Made by a program: the position numbers and the translations under genes. Shown here piece after piece: positions 42,483 to 51,682 of a stretch of 64,000 nucleotides of DNA. Positions within the stretch are counted from its first letter, which is position 1. Each line of letters opens with the position of its first letter. A model generated the notes under the pieces. It had not been told where the DNA came from. It was given only the letters and a program-made list of their open reading frames with translations, and searched no databases. Source of the DNA: JBBSJZ01 sp041739875 (GTDB lineage Bacteria; Planctomycetota; Planctomycetia; Pirellulales; Pirellulaceae); the NCBI GenBank assembly GCA_041739875.1, contig JBGSNA010000263.1:1-64000 (forward strand), read 5' to 3'.

Positions 42483-43967
42483 ATGTTTGACGAAAAGATT
42501 GGCACCACTGGGGTCACTTTTGACGACGTTTTGTTGCTGCCGCGATACAGCGAGGCGGTTCCGAGTGAAGTCGACGTGAGCACTCGGCTGACGGAGCGAA
42601 TTCGTCTGCAAATCCCGTTGGTTTCAAGCCCAATGGATACGGTCACCGAGGCCGAAATGGCGATCGCGCTGGCAAAAGAGGGCGGTTTGGGCATCGTTCA
42701 CAAGAATATGTCTGCCGCCCGCCAAACGGAGGAAGTCCTCAAGGTGAAACGTTCGGCAAATGGAATCATTGTCGATCCAGTGACGCTGTTGCCCGAGGAG
42801 CGAGTCGGTCGGGCCGCAGAGTTGATGGACCAGGCCAACGTGTCCGGCATCCCGATTGTTCGCAGTGACGGAACCCTTGCTGGCATTCTGACTCGACGCG
42901 ACCTGAGATTCCTAGAGGACCCAGACCTCCCTATTTCCGATGTGATGACCCACGAAAATTTGGTCACAGCCGTGGGGAATGTAACGCTTGAGGAAGCTGA
43001 GAGGATTTTAACGGCAAAAAGAGTCGAGAAACTCTTGCTGGTTGACGAAGATAGGAAACTAACGGGACTTATTACGATTCGCGACATCGACATGATGAAG
43101 CGTTTTCCAAGAGCCTGTAAGGATCCGCAGGGCCGGCTTCGCGTCGGAGCGGCGATTGGCGTGGGCGATTTCGAGCGCGCCGAGAGTCTGGTTCGCCAAG
43201 GCGTCGACTTATTGGTCGTCGATTCGGCTCACGGACACAGCCGCAACGTGATCGAGACGGTTCGAGAGATCAAGAAACAACGTGGTTGGAACATTGATGT
43301 GGTTGCGGGGAACGTCGCAACGGGAGACGGAGCCAAAGATTTAATCGATGCAGGTGCTGACGCGATCAAAGTTGGCATCGGCCCTGGTTCGATCTGCACG
43401 ACGCGAGTGATCAGCGGCGTGGGGGTTCCTCAGATTACGGCGATTTTAGAAGCAGCGAAAGTTGCTGAGCAGAGAAACATACCAGTCATCGCGGACGGCG
43501 GGATTCGCTTCAGCGGTGACATAACGAAAGCGATAGCGGCCGGAGCGAGCACGGTGATGATTGGCAGCCTCTTTGCGGGGCTGACCGAGAGCCCGGGCAA
43601 AATGATCTTGTACCAAGGACGCACCTTCAAGGCGTACCGGGGGATGGGATCGATGGGTGCGATGGTCGATGGAAGTAGCGATCGGTATCGACAAAAAGGG
43701 ACTGTGGCTGGAAAGCTCGTTCCCGAAGGAGTTGAAGGCCGAGTGCCCTTCAAGGGACTCCTCAGTGATTACGTCTACCAATTGGTCGGCGGGCTGAGGT
43801 CCGGGATGGGTTATGTCGGAACACGGACGATAGAAGAACTGAGGCGTGACTCGAAATTCATTCGAGTCTCCGCAGCCACGGTGAGGGAGAACCATCCGCA
43901 TGATATTGCGATCACTCAAGAAGCGCCAAACTACAGCCCTGACGTTAACGCAGGCGAAACGAACTAG
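42483..43967 (+). CDS. guaB: Inosine-5'-monophosphate dehydrogenase
   Basis: A 494-residue IMP dehydrogenase, the NAD-dependent step committing IMP to guanine nucleotides. It has the TIM-barrel start FDEKIGTTGVTFDDVLLLP, two CBS domains inserted at about residues 90-210, the catalytic Cys305 in GIGPGSICTTRVISG, the flap motif GMGSMGAM and the C-terminal GLRSGMGYVGTRTIEELR. The frame is open 9 codons upstream, but the ATG at 42483 gives the usual start. Its end overlaps the start of the SHD1-domain protein by 68 bp in a different frame. Confidence 0.98.
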   Translation: MFDEKIGTTGVTFDDVLLLPRYSEAVPSEVDVSTRLTERIRLQIPLVSSPMDTVTEAEMAIALAKEGGLGIVHKNMSAARQTEEVLKVKRSANGIIVDPVTLLPEERVGRAAELMDQANVSGIPIVRSDGTLAGILTRRDLRFLEDPDLPISDVMTHENLVTAVGNVTLEEAERILTAKRVEKLLLVDEDRKLTGLITIRDIDMMKRFPRACKDPQGRLRVGAAIGVGDFERAESLVRQGVDLLVVDSAHGHSRNVIETVREIKKQRGWNIDVVAGNVATGDGAKDLIDAGADAIKVGIGPGSICTTRVISGVGVPQITAILEAAKVAEQRNIPVIADGGIRFSGDITKAIAAGASTVMIGSLFAGLTESPGKMILYQGRTFKAYRGMGSMGAMVDGSSDRYRQKGTVAGKLVPEGVEGRVPFKGLLSDYVYQLVGGLRSGMGYVGTRTIEELRRDSKFIRVSAATVRENHPHDIAITQEAPNYSPDVNAGETN

Positions 43968-45639
43968 CCTCGCGCTACTCGTCGCCGTCTCGTTATCGGC
44001 GCCGGCAATCGCTCAGTCCCCACAGTACGGGACTTCGAACCATCCAGTCACGTCCCAGACCGACGTCTCGTATCAAGCCTTGCGACCGGTGCCTAAGACC
44101 GGTTCGCAAATGTCACCGGCGACATCGCCCGTTGCACACGACCCGCAGCATGACGGATGGAACTTGCAGTGGCGAAAGAGTTCGCAACTTCAACCGGCCG
44201 TTGCGATCGCTCCGGCGACTTCTGCTGCTCCGGCGATTCTTGCTGCTCCGGCGACCGAACGAACTCGGCACGCTGTATCGCAGTCTGGAGTTTTTAACGA
44301 ACCGCCACAAACGATTGGCCAAGCCGGTGGTGTCGTCACCACTTCATCATCGACGGTTCAACAAGTCAGCTCGCTTCGCCCGGTCGATCGCAACATTGAT
44401 CTAGCTGAAGCACCCGTTGCGAGAACCGCATGGGCGCAGCCTCAGTTCGGTTTGCCAGAGAACGCGCCGATTCCCGCAGAAGAACCGGATGCGTTCCAAG
44501 TGCCTGTACCACAAGCCGACGACTTCTTTAGCAATCCGTTTGGCGACGACGCCACGCCCGCAGAATTGCCTGCACCAACGCCCCCAGCCAAGCAAGCCGC
44601 ACCGGCATTGAAGGCAGATTCGCGATCGATGGATGATCTCCGCAACGATCTTCGTCGTGAGCTGAATGAAAAGCCAGGTATGCAAGGCGACTCGTCGTTG
44701 AACCCACCCGCGAAGAAGCCACAAACGCCTTCAACGGACGATGGGCCATCGCTACGTGAGATGCTCCAGCGTGAGCGACCCGACAATCGAGGCGATGCGG
44801 ATACAAACTCGCCTTCGGACCGCGAGGGCCTATTCGATAATCCGTTTCCCAAACCCGATGCAAAATCCAAATCCGCAGATGAAGTGGACCGAAGCGAGGA
44901 CGCATACAAGCCAGGCACTCCATTTGGAAGCGAAGAGGATAACCTAAAACGCCGATCAGGCTTGACTTGCGAAGAGTTCCGTCAGCGGATCGCGGATCAA
45001 TCCATTCGTGACGTTTCGTTGGACATCAGTCCTCCGTTTCGCCCGGACGTGATTGCCGAAGACGAGTACCAAAAGCTCAAGCGAAAATTCGATGAGAAAC
45101 AAGAGACTCGTCAATGGCGTTCGATCGCCGGGCTGCCACTTGCTTCAGGTCGATTGGTGGATCTTGCGTACGAGAAGGCGGTTGTTCGAACGGAGTATGG
45201 TTCGACGGAAGAGCTACCGATCAACCGACTCAGTGAAGCTGACTTGGCATACATCGCGGACAATTGGGGTTTGCCGTCGGAGTGCTTGATCGAGCAAGTC
45301 GCGTACGCACCACGAACGTGGACAAAGACGACGATGACTTGGAAGGCATCAAACCTTTGCCACAAGCCGCTGTATTTCGAAGAAGTGAACCTGGAACGCT
45401 ACGGACATACGGCTGGACCGTTCTTGCAGCCTGTGGTTTCGTCAGCTCACTTCTTTGCGAACATTGCCGTGATGCCGTACAAGATGGGGATTCATCCGCC
45501 GAGCGAGTGCCAATACGCATTGGGTTACTATCGCCCTGGGAATTGTGCTCCGTGGATTGTGCCGCCGATACCATTGTCGCTGCGTGGTGGATTGACCCAA
45601 GCGGCAGCGATGACTGGAGCTTTTTGGTTGATCCCTTAA
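43900..45639 (+). CDS. Exported SHD1-domain protein
   Basis: A 579-residue planctomycete protein. A signal peptide (basic start MILRSLKKRQ, core LALLVAVSLSAPAIAQ) is followed by a Pro/Ala/Ser-rich low-complexity region of about 300 residues with repeated APATSAAPAILAAPAT segments. An acidic/charged part comes next, then an SHD1-like domain (about residues 395-450, with WRSIAGLPLASGRLVDLAYEKAVVRTEYG and LPINRLSEADLAYI). A conserved C-terminal region (YFEEVNLERYGHTAGPFLQPV) closes the protein. SHD1 domains are common in exported planctomycete proteins and their role is unknown. The signal peptide has no usable start outside guaB, so the 68-bp overlap with guaB is real. Confidence 0.88.
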   Translation: MILRSLKKRQTTALTLTQAKRTSLALLVAVSLSAPAIAQSPQYGTSNHPVTSQTDVSYQALRPVPKTGSQMSPATSPVAHDPQHDGWNLQWRKSSQLQPAVAIAPATSAAPAILAAPATERTRHAVSQSGVFNEPPQTIGQAGGVVTTSSSTVQQVSSLRPVDRNIDLAEAPVARTAWAQPQFGLPENAPIPAEEPDAFQVPVPQADDFFSNPFGDDATPAELPAPTPPAKQAAPALKADSRSMDDLRNDLRRELNEKPGMQGDSSLNPPAKKPQTPSTDDGPSLREMLQRERPDNRGDADTNSPSDREGLFDNPFPKPDAKSKSADEVDRSEDAYKPGTPFGSEEDNLKRRSGLTCEEFRQRIADQSIRDVSLDISPPFRPDVIAEDEYQKLKRKFDEKQETRQWRSIAGLPLASGRLVDLAYEKAVVRTEYGSTEELPINRLSEADLAYIADNWGLPSECLIEQVAYAPRTWTKTTMTWKASNLCHKPLYFEEVNLERYGHTAGPFLQPVVSSAHFFANIAVMPYKMGIHPPSECQYALGYYRPGNCAPWIVPPIPLSLRGGLTQAAAMTGAFWLIP

Positions 45640-45764
45640 GTTTGTCATGGCGATACAGTTTACGGATGCATTTTAGCGACATCGTGCATGCATTCACGTA
45701 CACTGGGCGAGTGCGATTCGCTCCGTGGCGGTCGCGAATTCGAGTCCCCAGTCGGTGAAATGAT

Positions 45765-46712
45765 TTGTCGCTTTCAGACGATTTTGATGAACCGGATCCG
45801 GACGTTGTGAATGCTCGGGATGACGACGTTCGTTCGCGTCCCGAGCGAGTGTGGAGTTCGTTCGCGATTGTCGCATTGTCGTTGTTCTCCATCTTGTTCT
45901 TTAGCATGGTGATGCGCGGCGTGACGGTTTGGGCCCTCGGCACACAACCGTTTAGCATGCGCCAATTTTTGGATGACGAAGCGCTCAAGGACGCGTTCAA
46001 ATCGCGTTTTGGATTGTTCCTCATGGTGGTCGTGCCACAGCTCGGTTTGGTCTTGCCATCGCTGGTGGCTGCTGTGCTGTCTCCTGTTGCCTTTCGTGAG
46101 CGACTCAGTCTTGTGCGTGGACGTTGGCCGCTATGGGCATGGATTGCGGCTGCAGCAGCGACACCGGTCGTGGGTCTGATTTCAACGATCGTCATGGGAT
46201 TGTTCATGCAGGAGAGTGAGTCGCTCAAGGAAATGAGCGACATCTTTCGTGCGCACGGCAAAGGTGGTTTCTTGGTGCCGCTTGCGCTCATGATTGGAGC
46301 AACTCCAGCGATCTGTGAAGAAATTTTATTCCGCGGCTATGTGCAAACGCGTTTGTCGAGATCACTGCGACCAAGCATTGGCATCGCATTCGCAAGTGTG
46401 TTGTTTGCGGCATTCCACATGGATTATGTTCACGCCCTGGGAGTGCTGCCGTTGGGCTTGTACTTGGGCTGGATCACATGGCAATCCGGATCGTTGTTTC
46501 CAGCAATGATGGGCCATTTTGTGAACAACGCATTGAGCGTGGTGCTCATGACTGTTGCGGGTGACATTGACCCAGACGCTGCCTATGTCCCGCTTCCAGC
46601 GGTGTTTGCCGTGCTCATCGTTTTTGGTTGTGGCATGCTCGGGGCCGCTGGAGTTGTTGTCGTCCGAGTGCTGTATGGACCACCGTGCGATCCGCGAGCG
46701 TCGACTGGCTAA
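45765..46712 (+). CDS. CPBP-family intramembrane metalloprotease
   Basis: A 315-residue membrane protein of the CPBP (CAAX protease and bacteriocin-processing) family. It has about eight hydrophobic segments and the three signature motifs: EEILFR (with EExxxR) in ATPAICEEILFRGYV, the FAAFH motif in VLFAAFHMDYVHAL, and HFVNN in MMGHFVNNALSV. The acidic N-terminus (SDDFDEPDPD) is probably cytoplasmic. The TTG at 45765 is the first usable start in this frame and no good ATG precedes it, so the start is uncertain. The gene converges on the DUF1501 gene. Substrate unknown. Confidence 0.9.
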   Translation: MSLSDDFDEPDPDVVNARDDDVRSRPERVWSSFAIVALSLFSILFFSMVMRGVTVWALGTQPFSMRQFLDDEALKDAFKSRFGLFLMVVVPQLGLVLPSLVAAVLSPVAFRERLSLVRGRWPLWAWIAAAAATPVVGLISTIVMGLFMQESESLKEMSDIFRAHGKGGFLVPLALMIGATPAICEEILFRGYVQTRLSRSLRPSIGIAFASVLFAAFHMDYVHALGVLPLGLYLGWITWQSGSLFPAMMGHFVNNALSVVLMTVAGDIDPDAAYVPLPAVFAVLIVFGCGMLGAAGVVVVRVLYGPPCDPRASTG

Positions 46713-46728
46713 GCCAAAGTGCGACCGA

Positions 46729-48165
46729 CTAAACCAGAATGTCGTGGACCACGTTGCCATGGACATCGGTTAGACGGAAGTCGCGTCCAGCGTAACGGTA
46801 GGTCAACCGAGTGTGGTCGAATCCGAGCGTATGCAGGATCGTGGCATGTAAATCATGCACGTGCACTCGATTCTCAGCGATCTTCAGCCCGACTTCGTCG
46901 GTCGCACCGTACGTCATTCCACCGCGGACGCCGCCGCCCGCTAACCACACGGTGAATCCATCGTTGTGGTGATCGCGTCCAGGGTTCGCTGTGACGGGGA
47001 GCTGCACGGTCGGTGTGCGACCGATCTCACCGCCCCAGATCACCAGGGTGTCATCAAGCATTCCACGTTGATCCAAGTCTTGGAGCAGAGCGGCAATGGG
47101 TTGGTCCGCTTCCTTGCACAGCCGGCGGTGATTGGTTTGGATCGATGCGTGCGAGTCCCAAGGTTGGCCCGCACCATGATAAACCTGGACATAACGTACA
47201 CCTCGCTCACTCAATCGCCGTGCGATCATTAATTGTCGGCCCTGGAGCGAATTGCCATATAACGTGTGGATATGTTCGGGCTCGTGCGACGTATCAAACG
47301 CATCGCTAGCTTCGTCCTGCATCCGGAAGGCCAGTTCCAGCGTTTGGATGCGAGTATTGAGTTGTGGATCGTCAGCCCGAGTTCGTAAGTGCATTCGATT
47401 GAGACGTTGAATCAATTGCATTTGCCGCCGTTGCTGATCCGCGAGCAGGTACTGGTTCTCGATATTCGCGATCAATTGGTCGGCTTGCTCGTATTGAGTG
47501 TCGACGTGCGTGCCTTGATAAATCCCTGGCAAGAAGGCACTGCGCCAATTCGAAGTTGCCGCCGTGGGCAAGCCACCCGGGCACATGACCACGTAACCAG
47601 GAAGGCTTTGGTTTTCCGTGCCCAGTCCGTAAAGCGTCCACGCACCGACGCTCGGTCGCGGGCGCACGTTGTCTCCGCAATTCATCATCATCAGTCCCGG
47701 TTCATGGTTGGGGACTTCCGTGAACATCGAGCGGATGACGCAGAGCTTGTCGACATGTTGGGCGACATGGGGGAAAAGTTCACTTACCTCGGTACCACAT
47801 TGACCGTGCTTGGCGAATTTGAAGGGCGAAGCGTGTGCGACTCCGCCGAGCCGACGATCGCTTTTCAGTTCTTCGGACAGCGTCTTGCCGTGGAACTTTT
47901 CGAGCGCTGGCTTTGGATCGAATGTGTCGACTTGGCTTGGGCCTCCGTTTGCAAAGATATGAATGACACGTTTTGCCGTACCGGGGAAGTGCGGTTGTTT
48001 TGGCGAGAGCGATGATCCGCCGATAGGTGCGGTATCACTTTCATCGGACGTGGCCTCACCCGCCTCCGAATCTCGCAACACGCCAGCGAGCGCGAGCATC
48101 CCCAGTCCCATGCCGCTATGAGTCAGCATTCTTCGGCGATCGATAGATTGCAAATGATTTGACAT
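46729..48165 (-). CDS. Tat-exported DUF1501 protein
   Basis: A 478-residue DUF1501 protein with a Tat signal (IDRRRMLTHSGMGLGMLALAGV). The DUF1501 domain belongs to the alkaline phosphatase/sulfatase-like superfamily. Visible marks are AKRVIHIFANGGPSQVDTFDPKP at the start of the domain, MFTEVPNHEPG, and the C-terminal VIWGGEIGRTPTVQLP followed by GRDHHNDGFTVWLAGGGVRGG. It ends in LTYRYAGRDFRLTDVHGN, as usual for the family. It is 9 bp downstream of the DUF1549/DUF1553 haem gene and is surely cotranscribed. The role is unproven, but this pair is one of the commonest planctomycete operon types. Confidence 0.93.
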   Translation of the reverse strand: MSNHLQSIDRRRMLTHSGMGLGMLALAGVLRDSEAGEATSDESDTAPIGGSSLSPKQPHFPGTAKRVIHIFANGGPSQVDTFDPKPALEKFHGKTLSEELKSDRRLGGVAHASPFKFAKHGQCGTEVSELFPHVAQHVDKLCVIRSMFTEVPNHEPGLMMMNCGDNVRPRPSVGAWTLYGLGTENQSLPGYVVMCPGGLPTAATSNWRSAFLPGIYQGTHVDTQYEQADQLIANIENQYLLADQQRRQMQLIQRLNRMHLRTRADDPQLNTRIQTLELAFRMQDEASDAFDTSHEPEHIHTLYGNSLQGRQLMIARRLSERGVRYVQVYHGAGQPWDSHASIQTNHRRLCKEADQPIAALLQDLDQRGMLDDTLVIWGGEIGRTPTVQLPVTANPGRDHHNDGFTVWLAGGGVRGGMTYGATDEVGLKIAENRVHVHDLHATILHTLGFDHTRLTYRYAGRDFRLTDVHGNVVHDILV

Positions 48166-48174
48166 GTCGGCTGC

Positions 48175-51100
48175 TTAGTCCAAATATAAAAATTCGTTCG
48201 TGAGTAACAATGCTTGAGCCAGCTGTGCCAGCGGCGAAAGCGGTGGCGGTAAGGGGCCGTGGAACTCGCTCTTGGAATCCCATGTTTGGCCGCTCAAGCC
48301 GCCTTCGATGCCCGTGACGATCACATCCCATGTGTAGGTGTCGGCGCTCGGCGACTTGCCAGGAGAAACGACAAAGTCGATGACGACTCCCGCTTTCACG
48401 TTGAGAATCGGTATCTCGGTTTCCACTTCACTTCGCACGACCGTCCACGACTTGAACCATTCGCCTGAGCAAATGGTCGCAAGCACACCATCGCTCTTTT
48501 CACGCGTATGAATCACGGTGCCGTCGATTTTCACCGTTCCCGAAGTAGGAGCGAACCAGCGACGAACCGTACCGAGGGACTCCTTGGATCCAGGATGACC
48601 ACCGGAGGAAGTTTGCTGGAGAAACTTGAGCGTTGGATCAGGGAATGTGGCGCTGCCTTGGTAAGCTTGACCAGTCCAGTGCGGGAACAGAGGCAGTTCG
48701 TAATCTGAATGCCCCATACGCTCGATCGGTCCGTATCCATACTGCCAAGCCGACTCGTTGTCGCCGTCACCAGGCCGTGCTTGAGCAAGGAAGTCGCTAG
48801 CAACGTTCAGTTCCGCTGGTCTTGCGGAGCGTTGAAAGATGCAGCGATAAAGCGATTGGACCTTGTTTGGCTCGTCGCTCTCTTCACAGGCGTCAGCAAG
48901 CGTTTGAGCTTGGGCTGCGACAAACGGATGGTTCATTGTGAACAACGCTTGTTGCGGGATCGTTGTTTCAGCTCGTGAGGCAGCGGAGGCTGTCGGAGAT
49001 GCGAAGTCAAACGTTCGCAGCATCGGATCCATTTCAACGCGATCGATGTACGCATACAGCGACCTTCGCATCGTCATCGGTTCCTCACTCAATCGCACCG
49101 ATCGGCCACCGACAGTCGTATCGAGAGATCCAGCAACCACGAGCATTGAGTCTCGCATTGATTCAAAATCGAGACGACGGCGATTCTGACGCCACAGTAA
49201 GCGATTCTCCGGATCCGCGTTCGAAGCGATTTCATTGGGGTTGCTGGCTTGTTGATAGGTTTGGCTCATAACGATGGTTTTATGCAGCCACTTCAACGAT
49301 TGGCCGTGAGCAAGGAATTCGCTGCTGAGCCAATCGAGTAATTCCGGGTGACTTGGCGGATCACTTCTCAGCCCGAAATCATCGAGCGATTCGGCTAGTC
49401 CGCGACCGAAATACTTTGCCCACACGCGATTCACAAGGACACGCGATGTGAGCGGGTTCGAACGATCTGTGATCGCTTCGGCTAATTCGCGACGGCCGCT
49501 TCCATCACGAAACGGTTTTCGTTCCTTGCCGCTGAGCAGCGAGAGAAACTGTCGCGGCACGACATCGCCGCGACGCTGTGCTTCACCTCGGAGCATCACG
49601 AATGGAGAGATGGGTTTCTTCAGATCGACGAGGGCCATAGCGCGTGGTGGAGATCCTGGGTGCGCGGACTCGACCTCGCCGATCTCCTTTTGAAGATCGC
49701 CGAGGATCTTTCGTCCTTTGCCAAGCAGACGAAATGCTGTGGCAACGTCTTCCACGTCGAGGTCAAACCATCCGCCCTTCCCAAACAATCGCAAGCGAAG
49801 CGGTTCATATTTCGCCTCGGGTGTACCCGCCGCAAACGATGTCGCTTCTGGGTTGGCGACCTTGTAGGCGTCCCAGGCTACGAGCGATTCAGTGAATAGT
49901 TTTGAATAGCTCGCCACCAGATCGCCGCGGCGTTTCGGTTGATCCTGCTCAAGTCTCATACGAACAAGCGGATCGATCGTTTCATCTTGGGACCATTCAC
50001 TGATCCACTTTTTACAATTCTCTCTATAGCTGGCTTCGTTCGCCGATAAGCCGATTGCCCATGGTTTGAGAACCGGGTCATGGATGTCGGAATTCGTTTG
50101 CAGACGTTTTGCAAGTGACTTGTCCAGCGGCATCATTGCGATTTCGTTAACTTTTAGCTTGCTGACCAAACCGCGGATTTCCGCTTTCTTTTCAAGGCTC
50201 ATTTGAGTGAAGCCATCGAGATACAAAGGCAGTCGTTCGCACAAATCGTCGATCGCTTCTTGGCGAAGTTCGACTTTATAGTTTTGCAGTTGCCGTTCTT
50301 TTTCCTCGCGATGGCTTTCGTAGTCAGCCAACAGTTTTGGGTCGATGGATCCCGTATGGATTTTCGGAAAGGACTCTGGGATTTGAGTGCTCGCGAACAC
50401 TCCGTAGAGCGAGTAGTAGTCTTCGATCGGAACGGGGTCGTACTTGTGGTCATGGCAACGAGCGCAGCTGACAGTGATTCCCATCAGCCCACGGCAAACG
50501 ACATCGATCTGGTCTGCGGCTATTTCCAAACGATCATTGCGAAAACGAGGTCCAACCGTCAGCAAGCCGAGCGCAGCCAACTCCGGGGCTGTCTTGCTTT
50601 CGTAATAAAAGTCAGCGGCGATCTGTTCTCGCAAAAATTCGTCGTAGGGTTTGTCTGTATTGAGGCTTGCGATGACGTAGTCGCGATACGTGTACGCGAA
50701 CGGATATCGCACGTCCGCTTGGGCTTGCCAATCTTGTGTATCGGCATAGCGAGCCAGATCGAGCCAGTAACGCGCCCAGCGTTCGCCGTACTTCTCCGAT
50801 GCCAATAGCTCATCGACGAGTTCTTCGATGATCATTTGAGTCGATCGCTTATCATTCAGGAAAGCGGACACACGTTCCATGCTTGGCGGCAATCCCACCA
50901 AATCAAAGTGGATGCGTCGAATGAGTGTCCTGCGGTCGGCTGGATTACTGGGCGATAAGTTGCTTTGGCGAAGGCGATCGATAATGAAAGCGTCGATTGG
51001 ACCGCTCGCTTGATCCTCAAGCGACGCATCCACCAACGGTGGCGAAGGATGCGTGATGCTCTGGAACGCCCAGTGTGTTTCTGCGGCAGTGCGGATCGCC

Positions 51101-51522
51101 TGTTGGTCACCCAGTGCTATCGTGGGCGGTGTCTCATCTGCGGTCCACGGCAACCCGAGCTGAACCCACTTCTTGAGCACTTCGATTTGCTCCTCATGGA
51201 GCGGTTCATCAGGCGGCATTCGCTCCAATTCGCCATCGCCGCGAACAGCTTTTAGAATCGCGCTGGCGTCGATGTCATGTTCGACAGCGGCAGGCCCGGT
51301 AATGCCACCGCTCAGAATTGCGGATCGCGAATCGAGCCTCAATCCTGACTCTTGCAAACCCGCGGAGTGGCATTCGTAGCAATTTGCAATTAACAGCGGT
51401 CGCACTTCCGCTTCAAAAAATTGTTCATCAGCGGACGGTGAATCCGCAGTTGCGTTTGTCTCGCTGACCAAGATTCCAGCCGTCATCATGAGGGCAAAGA
51501 TCATAGCCATCGGATTTTGCAT
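48175..51522 (-). CDS. Exported haem protein with DUF1549 and DUF1553
   Basis: A 1115-residue planctomycete protein. A signal peptide (MQNPMAMIFALMMTAGIL...) precedes a cytochrome-like domain with the haem-binding CYECH at residues 48-52. Next is DUF1549 (DAFIIDRLRQSNLSPSNPADRRTLIRRIHFDLVGLPPS), with a second CxxCH, CARCH, in VSCARCHDHKYDPVP near residue 350. A long linker leads to DUF1553 (GRRELAEAITDRSNPLTSRVLVNRVWAKYFGRGLAESLDDFGLRS). The frame extends to a GTG at 51561, but I take the ATG at 51522. It should be exported and carry c-type haem. It is the upstream partner of the DUF1501 gene. Function unknown, possibly linked to polysaccharide degradation or electron transfer. Confidence 0.92.
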   Translation of the reverse strand: MQNPMAMIFALMMTAGILVSETNATADSPSADEQFFEAEVRPLLIANCYECHSAGLQESGLRLDSRSAILSGGITGPAAVEHDIDASAILKAVRGDGELERMPPDEPLHEEQIEVLKKWVQLGLPWTADETPPTIALGDQQAIRTAAETHWAFQSITHPSPPLVDASLEDQASGPIDAFIIDRLRQSNLSPSNPADRRTLIRRIHFDLVGLPPSMERVSAFLNDKRSTQMIIEELVDELLASEKYGERWARYWLDLARYADTQDWQAQADVRYPFAYTYRDYVIASLNTDKPYDEFLREQIAADFYYESKTAPELAALGLLTVGPRFRNDRLEIAADQIDVVCRGLMGITVSCARCHDHKYDPVPIEDYYSLYGVFASTQIPESFPKIHTGSIDPKLLADYESHREEKERQLQNYKVELRQEAIDDLCERLPLYLDGFTQMSLEKKAEIRGLVSKLKVNEIAMMPLDKSLAKRLQTNSDIHDPVLKPWAIGLSANEASYRENCKKWISEWSQDETIDPLVRMRLEQDQPKRRGDLVASYSKLFTESLVAWDAYKVANPEATSFAAGTPEAKYEPLRLRLFGKGGWFDLDVEDVATAFRLLGKGRKILGDLQKEIGEVESAHPGSPPRAMALVDLKKPISPFVMLRGEAQRRGDVVPRQFLSLLSGKERKPFRDGSGRRELAEAITDRSNPLTSRVLVNRVWAKYFGRGLAESLDDFGLRSDPPSHPELLDWLSSEFLAHGQSLKWLHKTIVMSQTYQQASNPNEIASNADPENRLLWRQNRRRLDFESMRDSMLVVAGSLDTTVGGRSVRLSEEPMTMRRSLYAYIDRVEMDPMLRTFDFASPTASAASRAETTIPQQALFTMNHPFVAAQAQTLADACEESDEPNKVQSLYRCIFQRSARPAELNVASDFLAQARPGDGDNESAWQYGYGPIERMGHSDYELPLFPHWTGQAYQGSATFPDPTLKFLQQTSSGGHPGSKESLGTVRRWFAPTSGTVKIDGTVIHTREKSDGVLATICSGEWFKSWTVVRSEVETEIPILNVKAGVVIDFVVSPGKSPSADTYTWDVIVTGIEGGLSGQTWDSKSEFHGPLPPPLSPLAQLAQALLLTNEFLYLD

Positions 51523-51682
51523 AACAGCAACTCGGGAAAGAAACGAATGGGTCGAAAACACGTGGAGCGATCTGTGGGAAAGTTAGCGGACGCAGTGTTG
51601 GCGGCGTCGACAGGCTATCGGTCGCTGGTGGGGTGTTTCATTATATACGGTGATCCAGGTTCAACTAAAGGCGATTTGCATT

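Noticed and set aside
45230..46291. 353-residue frame antisense to the SHD1 and CPBP genes
   Set aside because: Ser/Thr/Arg-rich, spans two recognised genes on the other strand, no family resemblance.
47389..48015. 208-residue frame antisense to the DUF1501 gene
   Set aside because: Composition of an antisense shadow over a conserved domain.
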